NCBI GenBank assembly: GCA_907163375.1
Contig: CAJQUW010006407.1
Span: 248,001-312,000 of the forward strand
DNA length: 64,000 bases
Origin: Prostheceraeus crozeri
Taxonomy: Eukaryota > Platyhelminthes > Polycladida > Euryleptidae
Direction of reading: 5' to 3'
The position numbers and the translations under genes were made by a program. The notes beneath the pieces are model-generated. The model was not told the DNA's origin. It did no database searches and saw only the letters and a list, made by a program, of their open reading frames with translations. How positions within the stretch are numbered: position 1 is the first letter of the stretch; every line of letters starts with the position of its first letter. Positions 23,001-34,068 of the stretch are shown here, one piece after another.

Positions 23001-23786
23001 TCTTTATACGAGTATTTCAAGCTGTATGATCAATTTATGATAGAATGAATCTATTTCAAAATTTGATGTGATTGAAATATTTCATGTTATTTCGCTTAAA
23101 ATATGGTTCGAATAACGCTTGATTGACAAGTTTAAGAATTTGAAAGTTAAGTTCACGTCGTTGGATCATTGATAAAAAGCTCTTTCCATTTACTGCACTA
23201 CCTTTATCCAAACTATTTCTTAATAGGACGATTAAAATCATTCTTTGAGAGATAAATGGCAAGACTACGACACACAATTCAGTCAATACACACGTCATCA
23301 TCAAAAAATGCAATGAAAGTGATCCGAATATTGAAGTTGAGAATTATTCAATCCTTACTCTTATTCTTTTATCCGCTGTATAATTCGAGACTTTCTTCGC
23401 TGTGTGTTGGCTAATGAAACGATGAAGCTGTTGAAAGATAAACCAAATTTGGAATTCCACGAGCATCTGTCCGAGGCAATTATCTCACCTTAATGCGATA
23501 AAGAAGAGATACTCATTGGATAAAGCAAATTATATATATAAGAGACTTTTCTATTTTAATTTTTATTCAAGCTATGTGTACCTTACATAGTACAACACGC
23601 CGTGGCATTTTCAATTAGCAAATGATAGTAAGGTGCTTCAGCAAACTGTCTTGCTATAGAGCAGCTGGGTTTATTGATAGACAATTGGGTGCAATTTACT
23701 TGATTGATCTATTAGTTTGTATTTTCTACAAAATTACGCGTTATACTGAACTTCTAATTTTCACTCTTTATTGCCTAATGACTGCA
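23001..23786. other. Unassigned, presumed intronic DNA
   Basis: No supported gene. The minus-strand frame 23056-23313 and the plus-strand frame 23622-23861 resemble no known protein, and the latter runs into the following transposon. Confidence 0.4.
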
Positions 23787-23794
23787 GTGTTGAC

Positions 23795-24560
23795 CAGTGC
23801 TGCATGCGGTCGCAATTTTTTTGACCGCGATCACGGTAACGGTCATTCGCAAAAAAAGTGACCACATGAGCGCAGAATATTTCAAAACTGAACGCGATCA
23901 CGGTCACGGTCATTATGAAATAGACACATGAATTAACCGGTCAACCGAAAGCGAAAAGTTTTGGAGATTCGACAGGTTATCTGTATTTGACTTTCCTAAA
24001 TCTGCCCATAAACAATTTATTTAGTGAAACCGTAAAGTGAATAAATAGGCCTAGAGGATGGGAGAAACATCATTGCGAGCTTAAATGCAATAAAATTTTC
24101 ATTGTTGGCCTATAGAAGTTATGAAACTTGTAAAATTCAATTAATTGTTCAAGCACCTATAGGCTATATTTACAGTGAAAACTCTACCAAACTTGATCGA
24201 GATGAATTGTAGCAAAAGATTTGAATTTTCACATGTAACAGGAATTAATGAAATCGGACAGTCCCAACGGAATCTATAGCGAACCGCGTCCTTTTTCTGG
24301 TCTAGTATTCCGAGTACTACGTAAATAAAAGAGAGCATGTATGGACCAGGAATGTAATGTTTTTTTTTATGCATTAATTTTCATGTAATTCATAACCACC
24401 ATCGTCAGCAAAATGTATTCATTTTCACATATAGTTTACCTGAGTTTATCATTTTTCACATGACCGGTAAAATGATCGCAGAAGATTTGCGTTCACGGTC
24501 GCGTTTGCGGTCATAAATTTTGAAAATGATCGCGTTCATGACCGCGGTCATACAAAAGTG
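23795..24560. mobile_element. Non-autonomous hAT-like element with GACCG-type subterminal repeats
   Basis: The 8-mer GTGTTGAC flanks the segment on both sides (23787-23794 and 24561-24568). The outer ends are CAGTGCTG and CAAAAGTG. Within 110 bp of each end there are many copies of words such as GACCGCGATCACGG, ACGGTCACGGTCA, GATCGCGTTCATG and GACCGCGGTCA. Such subterminal clusters are typical transposase-binding regions of hAT elements. The middle encodes nothing I recognise: the minus-strand frame 24141-24374 has no transposase motif. Confidence 0.85.
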
Positions 24561-24768
24561 GTGTTGACCACAAGCAAACACGAACTGCACATTAAAAGGA
24601 ACTTTTGATAAGAAGCATTCTTATGATGTTAAGCTCTTCGACATCAAACAGCAACTTTAAAGAGAATATGACGGCTGAAATGTATCAATTTTTTTGCTCA
24701 GTTTCCCAGTTACAGTTAGACTTTTTAGAAAATATCTCGGCAGTTTATGTTAAATGATAGCAGCTGCG

Positions 24769-24992
24769 AGTAGGGCGTAGGGCTGGACAGCGTCACAGCA
24801 AAACAGTTTGAGAATAATCGAAGGCTTCTAACAGGAGAAATTCTATATGAAGTAAGGAAACCTTTCAGTGGAGTATCACATTGCATGTTGCGGAGACTTG
24901 TGCTATTACAGCAAGCGGACCAGTTGAATGGAGAGGAAACGAACGGAGATATCCTACTATCAGTTGAAGCAGTAACTCAAACCCTTCATTAA
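24769..24992 (+). other. Unrecognised open frame without a clear start
   Basis: A plus-strand frame of about 74 codons, bounded by a stop just upstream and TAA at the end, has protein-like composition (for example VTAKQFENNRRLLTGEILYE). It has no early ATG, no convincing splice acceptor and no match that I can name. It could be a remnant of a retroelement or of a host exon, or simply chance. Confidence 0.15.
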
Positions 24993-25878
24993 TCGACTAA
25001 TGCAAGTCACGTGATCAAGACAACATTCTTTAAATGATGCCTAAGGTAGAATTGAAGGGGATCCTCGTGAAGGTTATCTGTCGTGGGATAACACGAATAA
25101 TGATGACGGGCAGACTGCAGGAATGCCAAAATGGTCAGAACTAAAACGATCAGTGAAGGACTGTGTGACGTGGATAGCCTAAGTAAATATGTCATCTAAT
25201 TGCGCCACCAGAACTGATGAAACACGCTGTATACACGCAAATACATGTATCTTGGTATATTTCTAGCAACTATGGATTCACATCTGAATGATCGTACGAT
25301 ATTAGAAGGTCTGAAATTCAATGTTAAGTTCTAACAATAAATTCCATCACATAGCCACGTCCAGTGGGCTGAAATGATAGTTTTGAACAGATGAGGGCCA
25401 TGAAAGACCATGAAAATTGACTTCCATTTACCTGTGAATATGTCAAAGTTCTAGAACCGGGTTTGATTATTATGAAATGTATTGATGTAAATCAGATAGT
25501 GCAGAGGCTAATATAAATACACAGGTCATAGTAGGACTCATGTAGATGCGTACGAATCATATGAAACAAAGGCATATTAATTAAAAACCACATAGGTGAA
25601 ATAATAGAACCGTATGAGCGTAAACTATGAAATTCGAGCATTTTTTGTATTTTAATGTACAAAATGTTTTGGAGTCTCAAAATTATTGTAATTGGTCACA
25701 GATATTAGAAAGACATATCGATAGTGTTGACTGGACAGTTATACGTGCAGGTGTTCTCATATACAAAATTTAGTCGAACAAATTTTGTAATATACCTATC
25801 GTTCGATTGTTTACTACTAAAACTCTATATTGCAGAACATGATCATGCTCAAATTTATCAATCTATTTTAGATTCCAG
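24993..25878. other. Presumed NCX intron upstream of the cassette exon
   Basis: No gene or repeat is recognised. The last 60 bases contain a pyrimidine-rich tract and two successive AG acceptors, at 25870-25871 and 25877-25878. Confidence 0.4.
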
Positions 25879-25929
25879 TGGTAGATAGTGAAAAAAGACA
25901 AATTTTACTAGTAAATGTGACAATAACGG
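25879..25929 (+). CDS. Variable-region cassette exon of the Na+/Ca2+ exchanger
   Basis: The open frame reads VVDSEKRQILLVNVTIT and lines up with the vertebrate NCX variable region (VEMSEKKALLLNELGGFTIT, exon A end plus cassettes C and D), sharing SEK(K/R), a LL-N core and the closing TIT before a split glycine codon. Using acceptor ATTCCAG (ending 25878) and donor GTCAGT (25930), the exon is 51 bp with 1-1 phase, and its last base G joins GG of the exon at 32462 to make GGG. Other sites are close by: acceptor TTTTAG ending 25871 adds IPV, and donor GTGAGT at 25938 is a stronger sequence but would break the frame into the known next exon. In the protein this region lies in the second Ca2+-binding domain (CBD2), where splice variants tune Ca2+ regulation. 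The evidence is short, so the call is moderate. Confidence 0.55.
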
Positions 25930-27870
25930 GTCAGTCGGTGAGTGCTCAGGTCCACTTGCAAGTGAGAGTGCGTATAATTAATGAAAATGAGATGCCGATT
26001 AGATACCAAGAAGGCACAGAATGCCATTATATCTTGACTAACTCTCTGACTGCCGAAGAATCATCTCAGTTATTTTCTCTTGTACTTTCCTGAGAGGATA
26101 AATAATTGTTTGAGCATTGTGAATGAATGGTGATCTTTTACTTTCTCATATACATGAATGTCTAAAACATAGACGAATGCGTTCATCGTGAAAGTTATTC
26201 CACTCTTCGCTTGTAAATCGAAAACCATAAACAATCCTGAATACAACAATTTGGCGCCACGGTCAGTCTCTATACTGATGGTTGCCATCACACGGGAAAT
26301 CTCAAGGTAGTCAGGGTCTACTTCGAAGAGTTAATAATTGAAGAAGTACTGTTGCGGTTTAATCCTTTCTCATAATTATAAAAACCTTAGCGATGTAAAT
26401 CAATGTCTTATCATTCTGAAAATCAACTTCTTTCCCAGCTGGGAGGGTAAATTGTCTTCAAAATGTCGCTTAGTTATTAGCAATCCCATGAGTACGAAAC
26501 GTAAAGCAAAATTATAGGTCGACCCCGAGCGTCGAGTGGAACCGTTCATTCTTGTATAAATTAAGTAACAATTGCTGACAGCTTCTTGCAGGATTGTCAT
26601 CGTTGTTGAAAACAGGTTGGATCGCTTCTTGAAGACTTTAATGGCTCGATAAAAACAAAAGTTAGCTATGTACAATAAAATCCGCCAGTACTTCGTGCCA
26701 CTGACACTTCTATGGGCGCTCTGATTTAGTGATTCCGACACAGACTATTAAACGCCGCCAGCAATGGAACTAAGTTCACAAAGTTCACTGATGAGATACG
26801 ATCCACAAATTGCGAAGGACAGAGATATCTACAGAGAGAACAGCAAAAGGTCAAGCAACAGCCTAAGAGTGCAAGAATATTTGACTAAGAAGATATTTAA
26901 CAACCTCGGTTGGCTAATATAATAGCCAACGCACAAACAATAGCAACCAGAAGTAGAAGAAAAGTTAGTTAGACTCGGATAGCTAATAGCACAACGCACA
27001 AAATGACTGTACTACACTTAGAAATTAGGCAATTCATATTTTCTGTTTATGGATGGTTTGAGTAATTTAATGAAACGAGCTTCGCTAAGACAACAATCAA
27101 CGGCATTGCTGCTAATATCGATAATATTTAAATCAAAGTGAGAAAGGTATCATTGTAGTTATGTATTTTGCTACCATGCTCATATAGCTCTTGCAGGACT
27201 TCTTAGAGGAACTGTTTGAAAAGATTTATCGAAAATGTTACTTTCCTTTTGCCATTGCAACTTGGTCAGTGTCCTAGTAAATCCCAAGACTGTGAAGTAT
27301 ACTGACCAAACATGGTCTATTTAATGAAGCATACATTGCAAATAGAATCTTGCCTTATTTTTAGCTCTCATTAATTCTAATTTATCAAATGTAATCTTGC
27401 TATAGAAATCGGTCTCGGTCGTTCCCTAGAGCAAATTTGCAAGTGTCTGTTTGGCCCAGCTTTAAATCAGTGCTGAAATAAACATTCTGCTTGAAACAAA
27501 TTATAGAAAATTCTTAAGTTTATTGTAGACAGTCATGATGGATGAATCGAAAATGAAAGGCTTATCGGAAAAGAATGTGGTTGTATTGACTAAGTAATGA
27601 TAAACATTTGAGAACTGAATAAACAGGACTCTCATAAAATTCATAGAAACAAAATTTGACAGTTAAAGCTTATGCAAGTTAGTTGAGCGAATGTGATGAT
27701 GGCTATTTAACACAAGTAATCATTCACTATAAAATTAATCATTCGCTTTCTTCATGGCAATGCGAATGTTGGTTTTCAAGTACTGGCAACGTTTGACTTT
27801 AATCACTTAGATACGACACGAAAAAACCACTCAGAAAACTTCAGATTGCTATCTTGTATCTAATAGTATG
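25930..27870. other. Presumed NCX intron
   Basis: About 1.9 kb with no recognised repeat or further exon. Minus-strand frames at 26070-26291 and 26400-26741 do not resemble known proteins. Confidence 0.4.
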
Positions 27871-27871
27871 T

Positions 27872-28145
27872 GATCCTTTGGCTCAGTAATTAATGACATC
27901 AATTAACGATCAGAAGGTCAAGGGTTCATGTCTGACCAGTCAAAAGGGTCATTTGAAAGGAAAGCCCTGGAGTAATACCTCGTAGACATCACGGTTCCAA
28001 GAAAGTTCTGTCTAGCCTCGACGCTGGAATCTAAAGTTGGTCCGAAATGGTGGCCTTGACAAGACCTGACGGACTTTCAGACATCTCTAAAATTTGCCTC
28101 CTTTTGGTTGCAGGTGACGTGGTCCTGCACTCTTAGATGATGTAG
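27872..28145 (+). mobile_element. Possible tRNA-derived SINE
   Basis: An A-box-like TTTGGCTCAGTAATTAATGA and a B-box-like AAGGGTTCATGTC lie about 40 bases apart, followed by a body rich in CCTGG and GACCTGACGG words and ending near ATGTAGGACCATG. Only one copy is visible in the window, so family membership is not shown. Confidence 0.4.
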
Positions 28146-29455
28146 GACCATGAAGTTACCATGTATGCTTTCGATCACTAAAAATAATTAATTACTTTAT
28201 TAGACAATTTTGAGTCAATTAATCTTATTTGTCATGAGCGTATTAGAAACATTTCTGAAATGCTTTAAATGTAAAATGTTGTTAGACGTACATGCATATC
28301 CTGCTATCAGAAATGTTTCGCTAAGAATGACGAAAATTCGTTTTTAATAGACACCTGGTGAGTCCTTGAACTGCACATGTGGACACAGTCGAGCAAGATT
28401 GCGTCGGATGAACGCATCACCGCCGGCAGAATTCAGTTCAACAGCACTAGAAATCCCGAGTTCGTCCGACGTATGAGAATTAAAAGCAAGGTCTTGCACG
28501 GAGTGAATAAATAGAAATGAAGAAGAAACATTTCGCAAGCAGCGCATTTTGCGAATTCATGAAATTAAATCTGTCGCAAAGACTTCCCGGTTTGCGGTTG
28601 GCCTACCATATTTCGTGTGGAAAAACAATGATAATAGTGTGGTGAAACAACCATAGTTGGAACTCATAGAGTCGGAGGACATGATCGTTTCCATTAAAAG
28701 ATGGTTCGAAAACATAGAGTACCGGTAATTACGATAACTTGCTCTGATTCCGCTTTCAATTCCTCATTATTCAGATCATCACTTTCAGGAAGACTCTTGA
28801 TAGAAAATTAATACGAATTAGTATTTCAACGCATCTGATTCATTACATTTGGACAGAGTGAGTATTGATTAATTCAAATTTTCAATCCATTTGTTGATTA
28901 GATAAATGTTTGTTTACAGAAATTTGGAATCATTTGCATTGCAATAATATTTTCATGACATGAGAACTTCAATAGTTTGCTTGTGTGAACACAATCTCTC
29001 TATGAGCATCAAAACCTAAATGTATTTTACGTCTGGGAATTCAGCATTCATTTAAGCAACAAAACAAACAACGCTCGAGAGGAATGTTTCCAAATTAAAT
29101 ATTGAAGTCCTCGTTGAATCTCTAAGCCTTGTTTTCAAAGTTCCATGTTTGAATTGTTGGTGAAAACTTAACGGAAAATTGATAATGGAAATTGTAATAT
29201 TTATCATTGGTTTTTAACTCTAGCTGCCAGTTTTAGTTTAAAAGTAATTTTCGCCTTATTCAAATCGTTCAAATTAAATCGTTTTGCTCGTGGCCAAGGT
29301 TAGCGAATGAGTTGTCTGTGGAAGGTGACGTGCGTGACCTGCTCTCTCATTTCAGTAAATAAAGTTTTTTCAGCAATTTCAGTAAGTCAACATTCTGCCG
29401 TACTTCTATGTCTGTAGCACGTTCCATAATCTTCAAATGAAGTAATTCAAGCGGT
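28146..29455. other. Presumed NCX intron
   Basis: No supported gene or repeat. The minus-strand frame 28344-28547 resembles nothing known. Confidence 0.4.
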
Positions 29456-29456
29456 G

Positions 29457-29660
29457 CTAGATCAGCTTAGTCGGTAAAGTGACAGTACTTATGACATCTT
29501 GTGCTCAAGGTAAAGGGTTCGAAGCCTACATCGGGGTTGGAGGTAGCTAACCATAAAGCAGCGAGGATTGTCAATGTAGGAATGCTGTATCACCCTATAT
29601 GCTCTCTTGTTTTTGTGTGTGGGATAAGGAAGTGTAAAGAGTGAAAAAATATGTGAAATT
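29457..29660 (+). mobile_element. Possible tRNA-derived SINE
   Basis: It has an A-box-like TCAGCTTAGTCGGTAAAGTG and a good B box GGGTTCGAAGCCT, separated as in a tRNA, then a GTTGGAGGTAGCTAACC body. It is a single copy in this window. It is unlikely to be an active tRNA because no acceptor stem pairs. Confidence 0.45.
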
Positions 29661-30359
29661 ACTTCGCCACATCACACATGACAGAACTTTAATAGGTCAC
29701 CAGGTCAGGTTGGTCCGTTGTGGTCTGATATGTAAACCTCATAACCCTTAAACAGTCGAAACATCAGCGGAACGAGTTGGTTACTTTCAACATCGAATTT
29801 TCAAAGTTATTAAGACATCTTTATTCAAATTAAAAGTTGGTCCAACTGAGTGTTAGCTGGTTATTGGCTCTCCTTGTCACATAACTGATGATCAGATGAT
29901 TATTATATTAATTCGAGAGAATCAGAAAATTTGTCCCTTGAATTAGAAAAGTCGGTCTCCTCACGGTCGGTCGCTTGGTGTGCTGTTGTAGAAACAGTGT
30001 ATTTATTATGGAAACCCAATGAAATAAGAAAAACATAATGAACTTAATGATCACGTTTATCGAATTTAGTTATGTGCATTATACATTAAGATAAATCTAT
30101 TAGGCGAATTTTGTCTTTTTTCATAATGCATATAACTGAATTCGTTGAGGTTGATTTCTTGATCAATGCACTCCCGAATCCCACCATGCAAAAAGTAAAC
30201 TTTGTGATATACAATCGCACGCGGTTTTAGACATCCTCTAAACTTGCATCAGGTTTTGTATCATTTTTTGTAGAAATTTCACTAATTTTATTGATAGAAA
30301 TTGCATCAGTGGAAACTCAATATTCATTTAAGTCATTGACTTAATGAAAAGTAGAACAA
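29661..30359. other. Presumed NCX intron
   Basis: Nothing recognisable is seen. Confidence 0.4.
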
Positions 30360-30955
30360 AATTGGGTACTTGTAGGTTTTATCCCCCCGCACTCCTTCAA
30401 AATTCGATAAATCATGTTATACTGAACTGATCGCTATGAAACTTGAGGAGTGTCTAGCTATGGATATTGTCTCTCTACAATCAAATTTCATTCAAATCGG
30501 ATAAATAGTTGCTGCGCTACAGTCGATAACGTAGAATATGCCAATCCTCTAAAATGACTGTTCATGGTTGACCTTGATCGTCGGCGCATGTGACTCATTG
30601 CCTAGGGGCAACACACACGATCGCTGCACCTGTCTCATTGTCACTTCGATCAAGGATGAACTTGTTGACTCTGGCATCGATTTGCAAGGATGAGAAGACT
30701 TCCGTTGAATTTCTACAAACGCACGGAATTAGACAATATAGCTATTGGAATAAACGTGTAGTTCTTTCTTAAATTACGTTATCGACTGTAGCGCAGCAAC
30801 TATTTATCCGATTTGAATGAAATTTGGTTTGTAGAGAGAAAATATCCATATCTAGACACTCCTCAAGTTTCATAACGATCAGTTCAGTATAACATGATTT
30901 ATCGAATTTTGAAGGAGTGGGGGGGGGTGGATAAAACCTACAAGTACCCAAAATT
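30360..30955. mobile_element. Inverted-repeat (foldback) element
   Basis: The left arm (30360-30535) starts TTGGGTACTTGTAGGTTTTA and the right arm (30774-30955) ends with its complement. The arms are about 175 bp, share the ACTCCTTCAAAATTCGATAA block and a GCGCTACAGTCGATAACGTA block, and flank a 240-bp centre. A run of eight or more G marks the right arm where the left has CCCCCC. No transposase is present. Confidence 0.85.
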
Positions 30956-31082
30956 GTTATAAATGAGTGTAGCACTCGTAATGGAGTAATTCTATGTAAC
31001 ACGCAATTCATGTGATACTGAAATGTCTCTCATGCGAAGGAGATTATATTCTTCAATATAGATTCACATTCATAGTTCTGAA

Positions 31083-31743
31083 CATAGAGTAGGGATATAT
31101 ATAGGTAGAGTGTCGACTCAAAAAAGTATCTGTATACAGTGAAAATTTTTATGTGAAAAGATTCAGCTTCTTGCGGAGATTACGTTCCCGTGGTCCAAAA
31201 AATTATTTGAGCAGTCCTAAAAAAGTCAAAATTTTGCCAATTTATATACCACCGAGATGACTCCTCCATGTAAGTAGTATGCAACATGTTCAAAAGATAA
31301 CAAAAGGAATGAATATTTGCTAATAAGCATCCTAACTAAGCGGAAATAAAGTTGATTATCAAGGGAATTTCATGATCCGTTTTATAATGGAAGTCTTCAT
31401 AAAAAAGTCGACATCTTATTGTGCTTTCTTGGCTGAAATTTGATGTTTCTAATTCATGAAAGCAATAGCAGGTCATCGAGTTGCCAATTTAACAAATATT
31501 ACCTCTCCAGGGCTGTCATGACACGGACAATTTGCCAAATAATATCATTTCCTTCTACTTTGCTATTATGATCAGTCAATTCCGTTGTAATTTCTTCAAA
31601 ACGGCATCAATGTGTATATCTCACATTTTGAAACAATTCCGACTGCATCTCCCTTGAGTTCATTTAATAAAATCGAAAGTGCATACACATTGGAGATTTA
31701 ATAAATGTGGAGTTAACACTCTACCTAACATACTTACTCTATG
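31083..31743. mobile_element. MITE-like element with 28-bp terminal inverted repeats
   Basis: The left end CATAGAGTAGGG..TAGGTAGAGTGT matches the right end ACACTCTACCTA..ACTCTATG as an inverted repeat with a few gaps. The body is about 600 bp, AT-rich and non-coding. TTCTGAA occurs close to both ends (31076-31082 and 31745-31751) but is offset by one base, so the target duplication is uncertain. Confidence 0.65.
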
Positions 31744-32461
31744 ATTCTGAATGTAGGTATATTTAACCAACCAGTCCTAAAAATCGCGCTTAACATACAC
31801 CATTGATTACAATGGGATTGGTCCGATTCATAGCATAAAATGAAGATGACTTTTCTCTCTTTATACGAACTCATAAAGAGGGACTGTACTTCACATTAAT
31901 TATAACTTAAACCCTCGTTCTCGTTTGATCTCACGCACCCAGACATTTTATCATCAACCACCACAACTTGTAGAAGAAATGATCCTTTTCTACACTTCTT
32001 CTGTCACCTTATTTGATGATATTGGCTGCGGTTGAAACTGATTTTTTTAATGATTCCAGGCTTGGTTTTCAGACAAGGATATGTCTAAGCAGTGCAATTC
32101 TACTGAGTTTGTTTACTTTGTACGATGAAATATAATATGCTTTGTCAAGTAGAATTGTAAAGAACGTGACATTCCAATGTTGTCGATATGAAACAAAGGA
32201 ATGTAGGAAAGAAATTGTGAAGTACTTTAACGACTCACAAATCTCGGCCAAAATTGTTTCCAATATTGACTTAAGCTTGCATTCTTTCAATCGGAAATGT
32301 TCCTGGTGATCAAAAGTGAAGTTCAATATTCACAATTCAACTTTCACATCGTCAATGCCTTTCATTTCAGGTATCATTGGAATTCATATTGTCCGTACTT
32401 TCAGTTATTTCAATTATTTGCATTCCAGGGCATGTTTTCATTATTTCACTGTTTGTTCCAG
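31744..32461. other. Presumed NCX intron end
   Basis: No repeat is recognised. It ends in a T-rich tract (TTTCACTGTTTGTTCCAG) that makes a good 3' splice site. A second AG six bases downstream (GGCCAG, ending 32467) would give the same phase and remove two codons. Confidence 0.5.
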
Positions 32462-32571
32462 GGCCAGCTGAAAAAGATCCTAAAAGTACCGAACTTGAAG
32501 AGATGGGCAAGCCTCGACTAGGCGAATTAGTGAAGATTGAGGTGCACATCACAGAGAGCATGGATTTCAAG
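32462..32571 (+). CDS. Na+/Ca2+ exchanger exon, end of CBD2 into the membrane-proximal loop
   Basis: The exon encodes PAEKDPKSTELEEMGKPRLG, then ELVKIEVHITESMDFK. It corresponds to the constitutive exon of NCX1-3 and CalX that reads EERRIAEMGRPILGEHTKLE, then VIIEESYEFK. Matching positions include EMG(K/R)P(R)LGE, the K-(I/L)-E-V-I strand and the closing E-S-x-x-FK. It begins with two bases of a split glycine codon after TTCCAG and ends exactly after a lysine codon at the donor AAG|GTGAGT. The human gene breaks at the same place (FK|STVDK). The segment lies in the large cytoplasmic loop that senses Ca2+ and regulates exchange of three Na+ for one Ca2+ at the plasma membrane. The next exon in this window continues it in frame 17 kb downstream. 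Confidence 0.92.
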
Positions 32572-32824
32572 GTGAGTCGACATTTTTGGCATTCTTATTG
32601 CGTTAAATGCATCACTGCGGCCATTTATCAACTTTGCGGAACTTCAATCAAACAGTCAAGAATTTTATTAGAAGAAGACCTATTATGCTGAATGCCTTCA
32701 AGGCCATCGTACAAACTTTAAAAAACAAAATGTCAAAAATTGAAAAATCATCAGCAATTTCTTTAAAGAAACTATCCACAGGACTCAACAAAGCATTCTC
32801 CTGGCTCCAGTTGGCAATTGGGAC

Positions 32825-33430
32825 CACAGAATTAGATTCATCTGCACGCGCTTCGGTTTCCTAGAAAGGAAGAATTGTATGTAACCATAATATTGAAATG
32901 GCACATCACAGAATTAGACAACTCGCTCCTTCTCGAATGGATAATTCGTGTATCGCTTTCTATTGGAAATGGCAAACAATAAGCTGTCAGCAGAGGACAG
33001 TAGAGCCAGTGAGAGATGCGTGCGTGCTGTGATGTCACTTCGCACACACCGAAACACACATAGTCTAGCTAACATTCGATTCAGTGTATGCATTATGCAG
33101 TAAGGAAGGGTGAGAAGACGATGGTGAAATCATCAAGTGAACTAATTTTCGTACGCCTGCTATTTTTTAATAATGATCGGAAGGGCCAACATTATGGAGA
33201 AAATTTGTGCGCAATGATCTGAATTCTTCGAATCTGAAGGAATTGTGGCAATCGAAGCACTTTGCTGGAACTCACATTAATCCGCAAGCGACGCACGACT
33301 TTTTCCTGTCTCTGTAAGGTATTAGGAATTCTTTTTTGCCCACCTAATAGGTTCCTCGATGTGCCGGCGATTTCGAATTAATCACACTTCCAGCAAACCG
33401 AAGCAGATAAACAAAATATTCAATTCTGTG
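32825..33430 (-). mobile_element. hAT-type MITE, copy 2, with perfect 8-bp target duplication
   Basis: The segment carries the family ends CACAGAATT and AATTCTGTG, flanked by ATTGGGAC on both sides (32817-32824 and 33431-33438). It is in opposite orientation to copy 1, and at 606 bp it is slightly longer because of extra GTGCGTGCTGTGATG-type sequence near 33020. It starts about 250 bp downstream of the NCX donor at 32572, so it lies within the intron. Confidence 0.92.
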
Positions 33431-33438
33431 ATTGGGAC

Positions 33439-34068
33439 AATGTGATTTTGTCTAAATCTTTTGCTTTGCAACTTCTCCTATATTTTTTAGCTGTAGATGA
33501 CTGTCTGCTTACAAGCTCTTAAGTTCAGCTACTTTTTGTGTACAGAATGCTGCAGTGTGAACGTTTGATCTATGTTCATTCCGTTACACGAGGCATAGCA
33601 CGCGTTGCGTTGATTCTCCTGACGAAGGTCGACCAGGGCTGGCTGAAAGGCCTCGGAAATCTTTTTTTCAAAATATAAACAGTTATTATAGTCTAAGGAC
33701 TTCCTTCGATTTCTCACATATGAATCCTGGCCTTTCATTTCTTGAATATGTGGAACTTGAATTACGGTGTCTTTCATAAAGACTGTCGGTGGTGGTCGAA
33801 AGGGCTTTCCGGATTAAAAAAGGAGCTTTTATTGTGTTTTCAAGATCAACAAGTTGGGCTCCCTATACGGAGGACCTTAGTAATCATTAGTTATTGTCTG
33901 ACAACTCCACAAGAATATATTATATCATGCTCATGAAGTCACAAGTCCGCATTTGTATTAACACATAAACCTTATTTCATTAATCAATAAAATATCCCGA
34001 GATTCTCTGGAAAAAATCGAAATCCCTAACTACTATAAACTTGGGAGCTGATTTATCCTACAATTAAA
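33439..34068. other. Presumed NCX intron
   Basis: No supported gene. Frames at 33529-33777 (minus) and 33742-33936 (plus) resemble nothing known. Confidence 0.4.

Noticed and set aside
25938-26093. Extension of the cassette exon frame to 26093
   Set aside because: The frame stays open past two donor sites, but the extra residues do not resemble NCX and splicing explains the conserved part.
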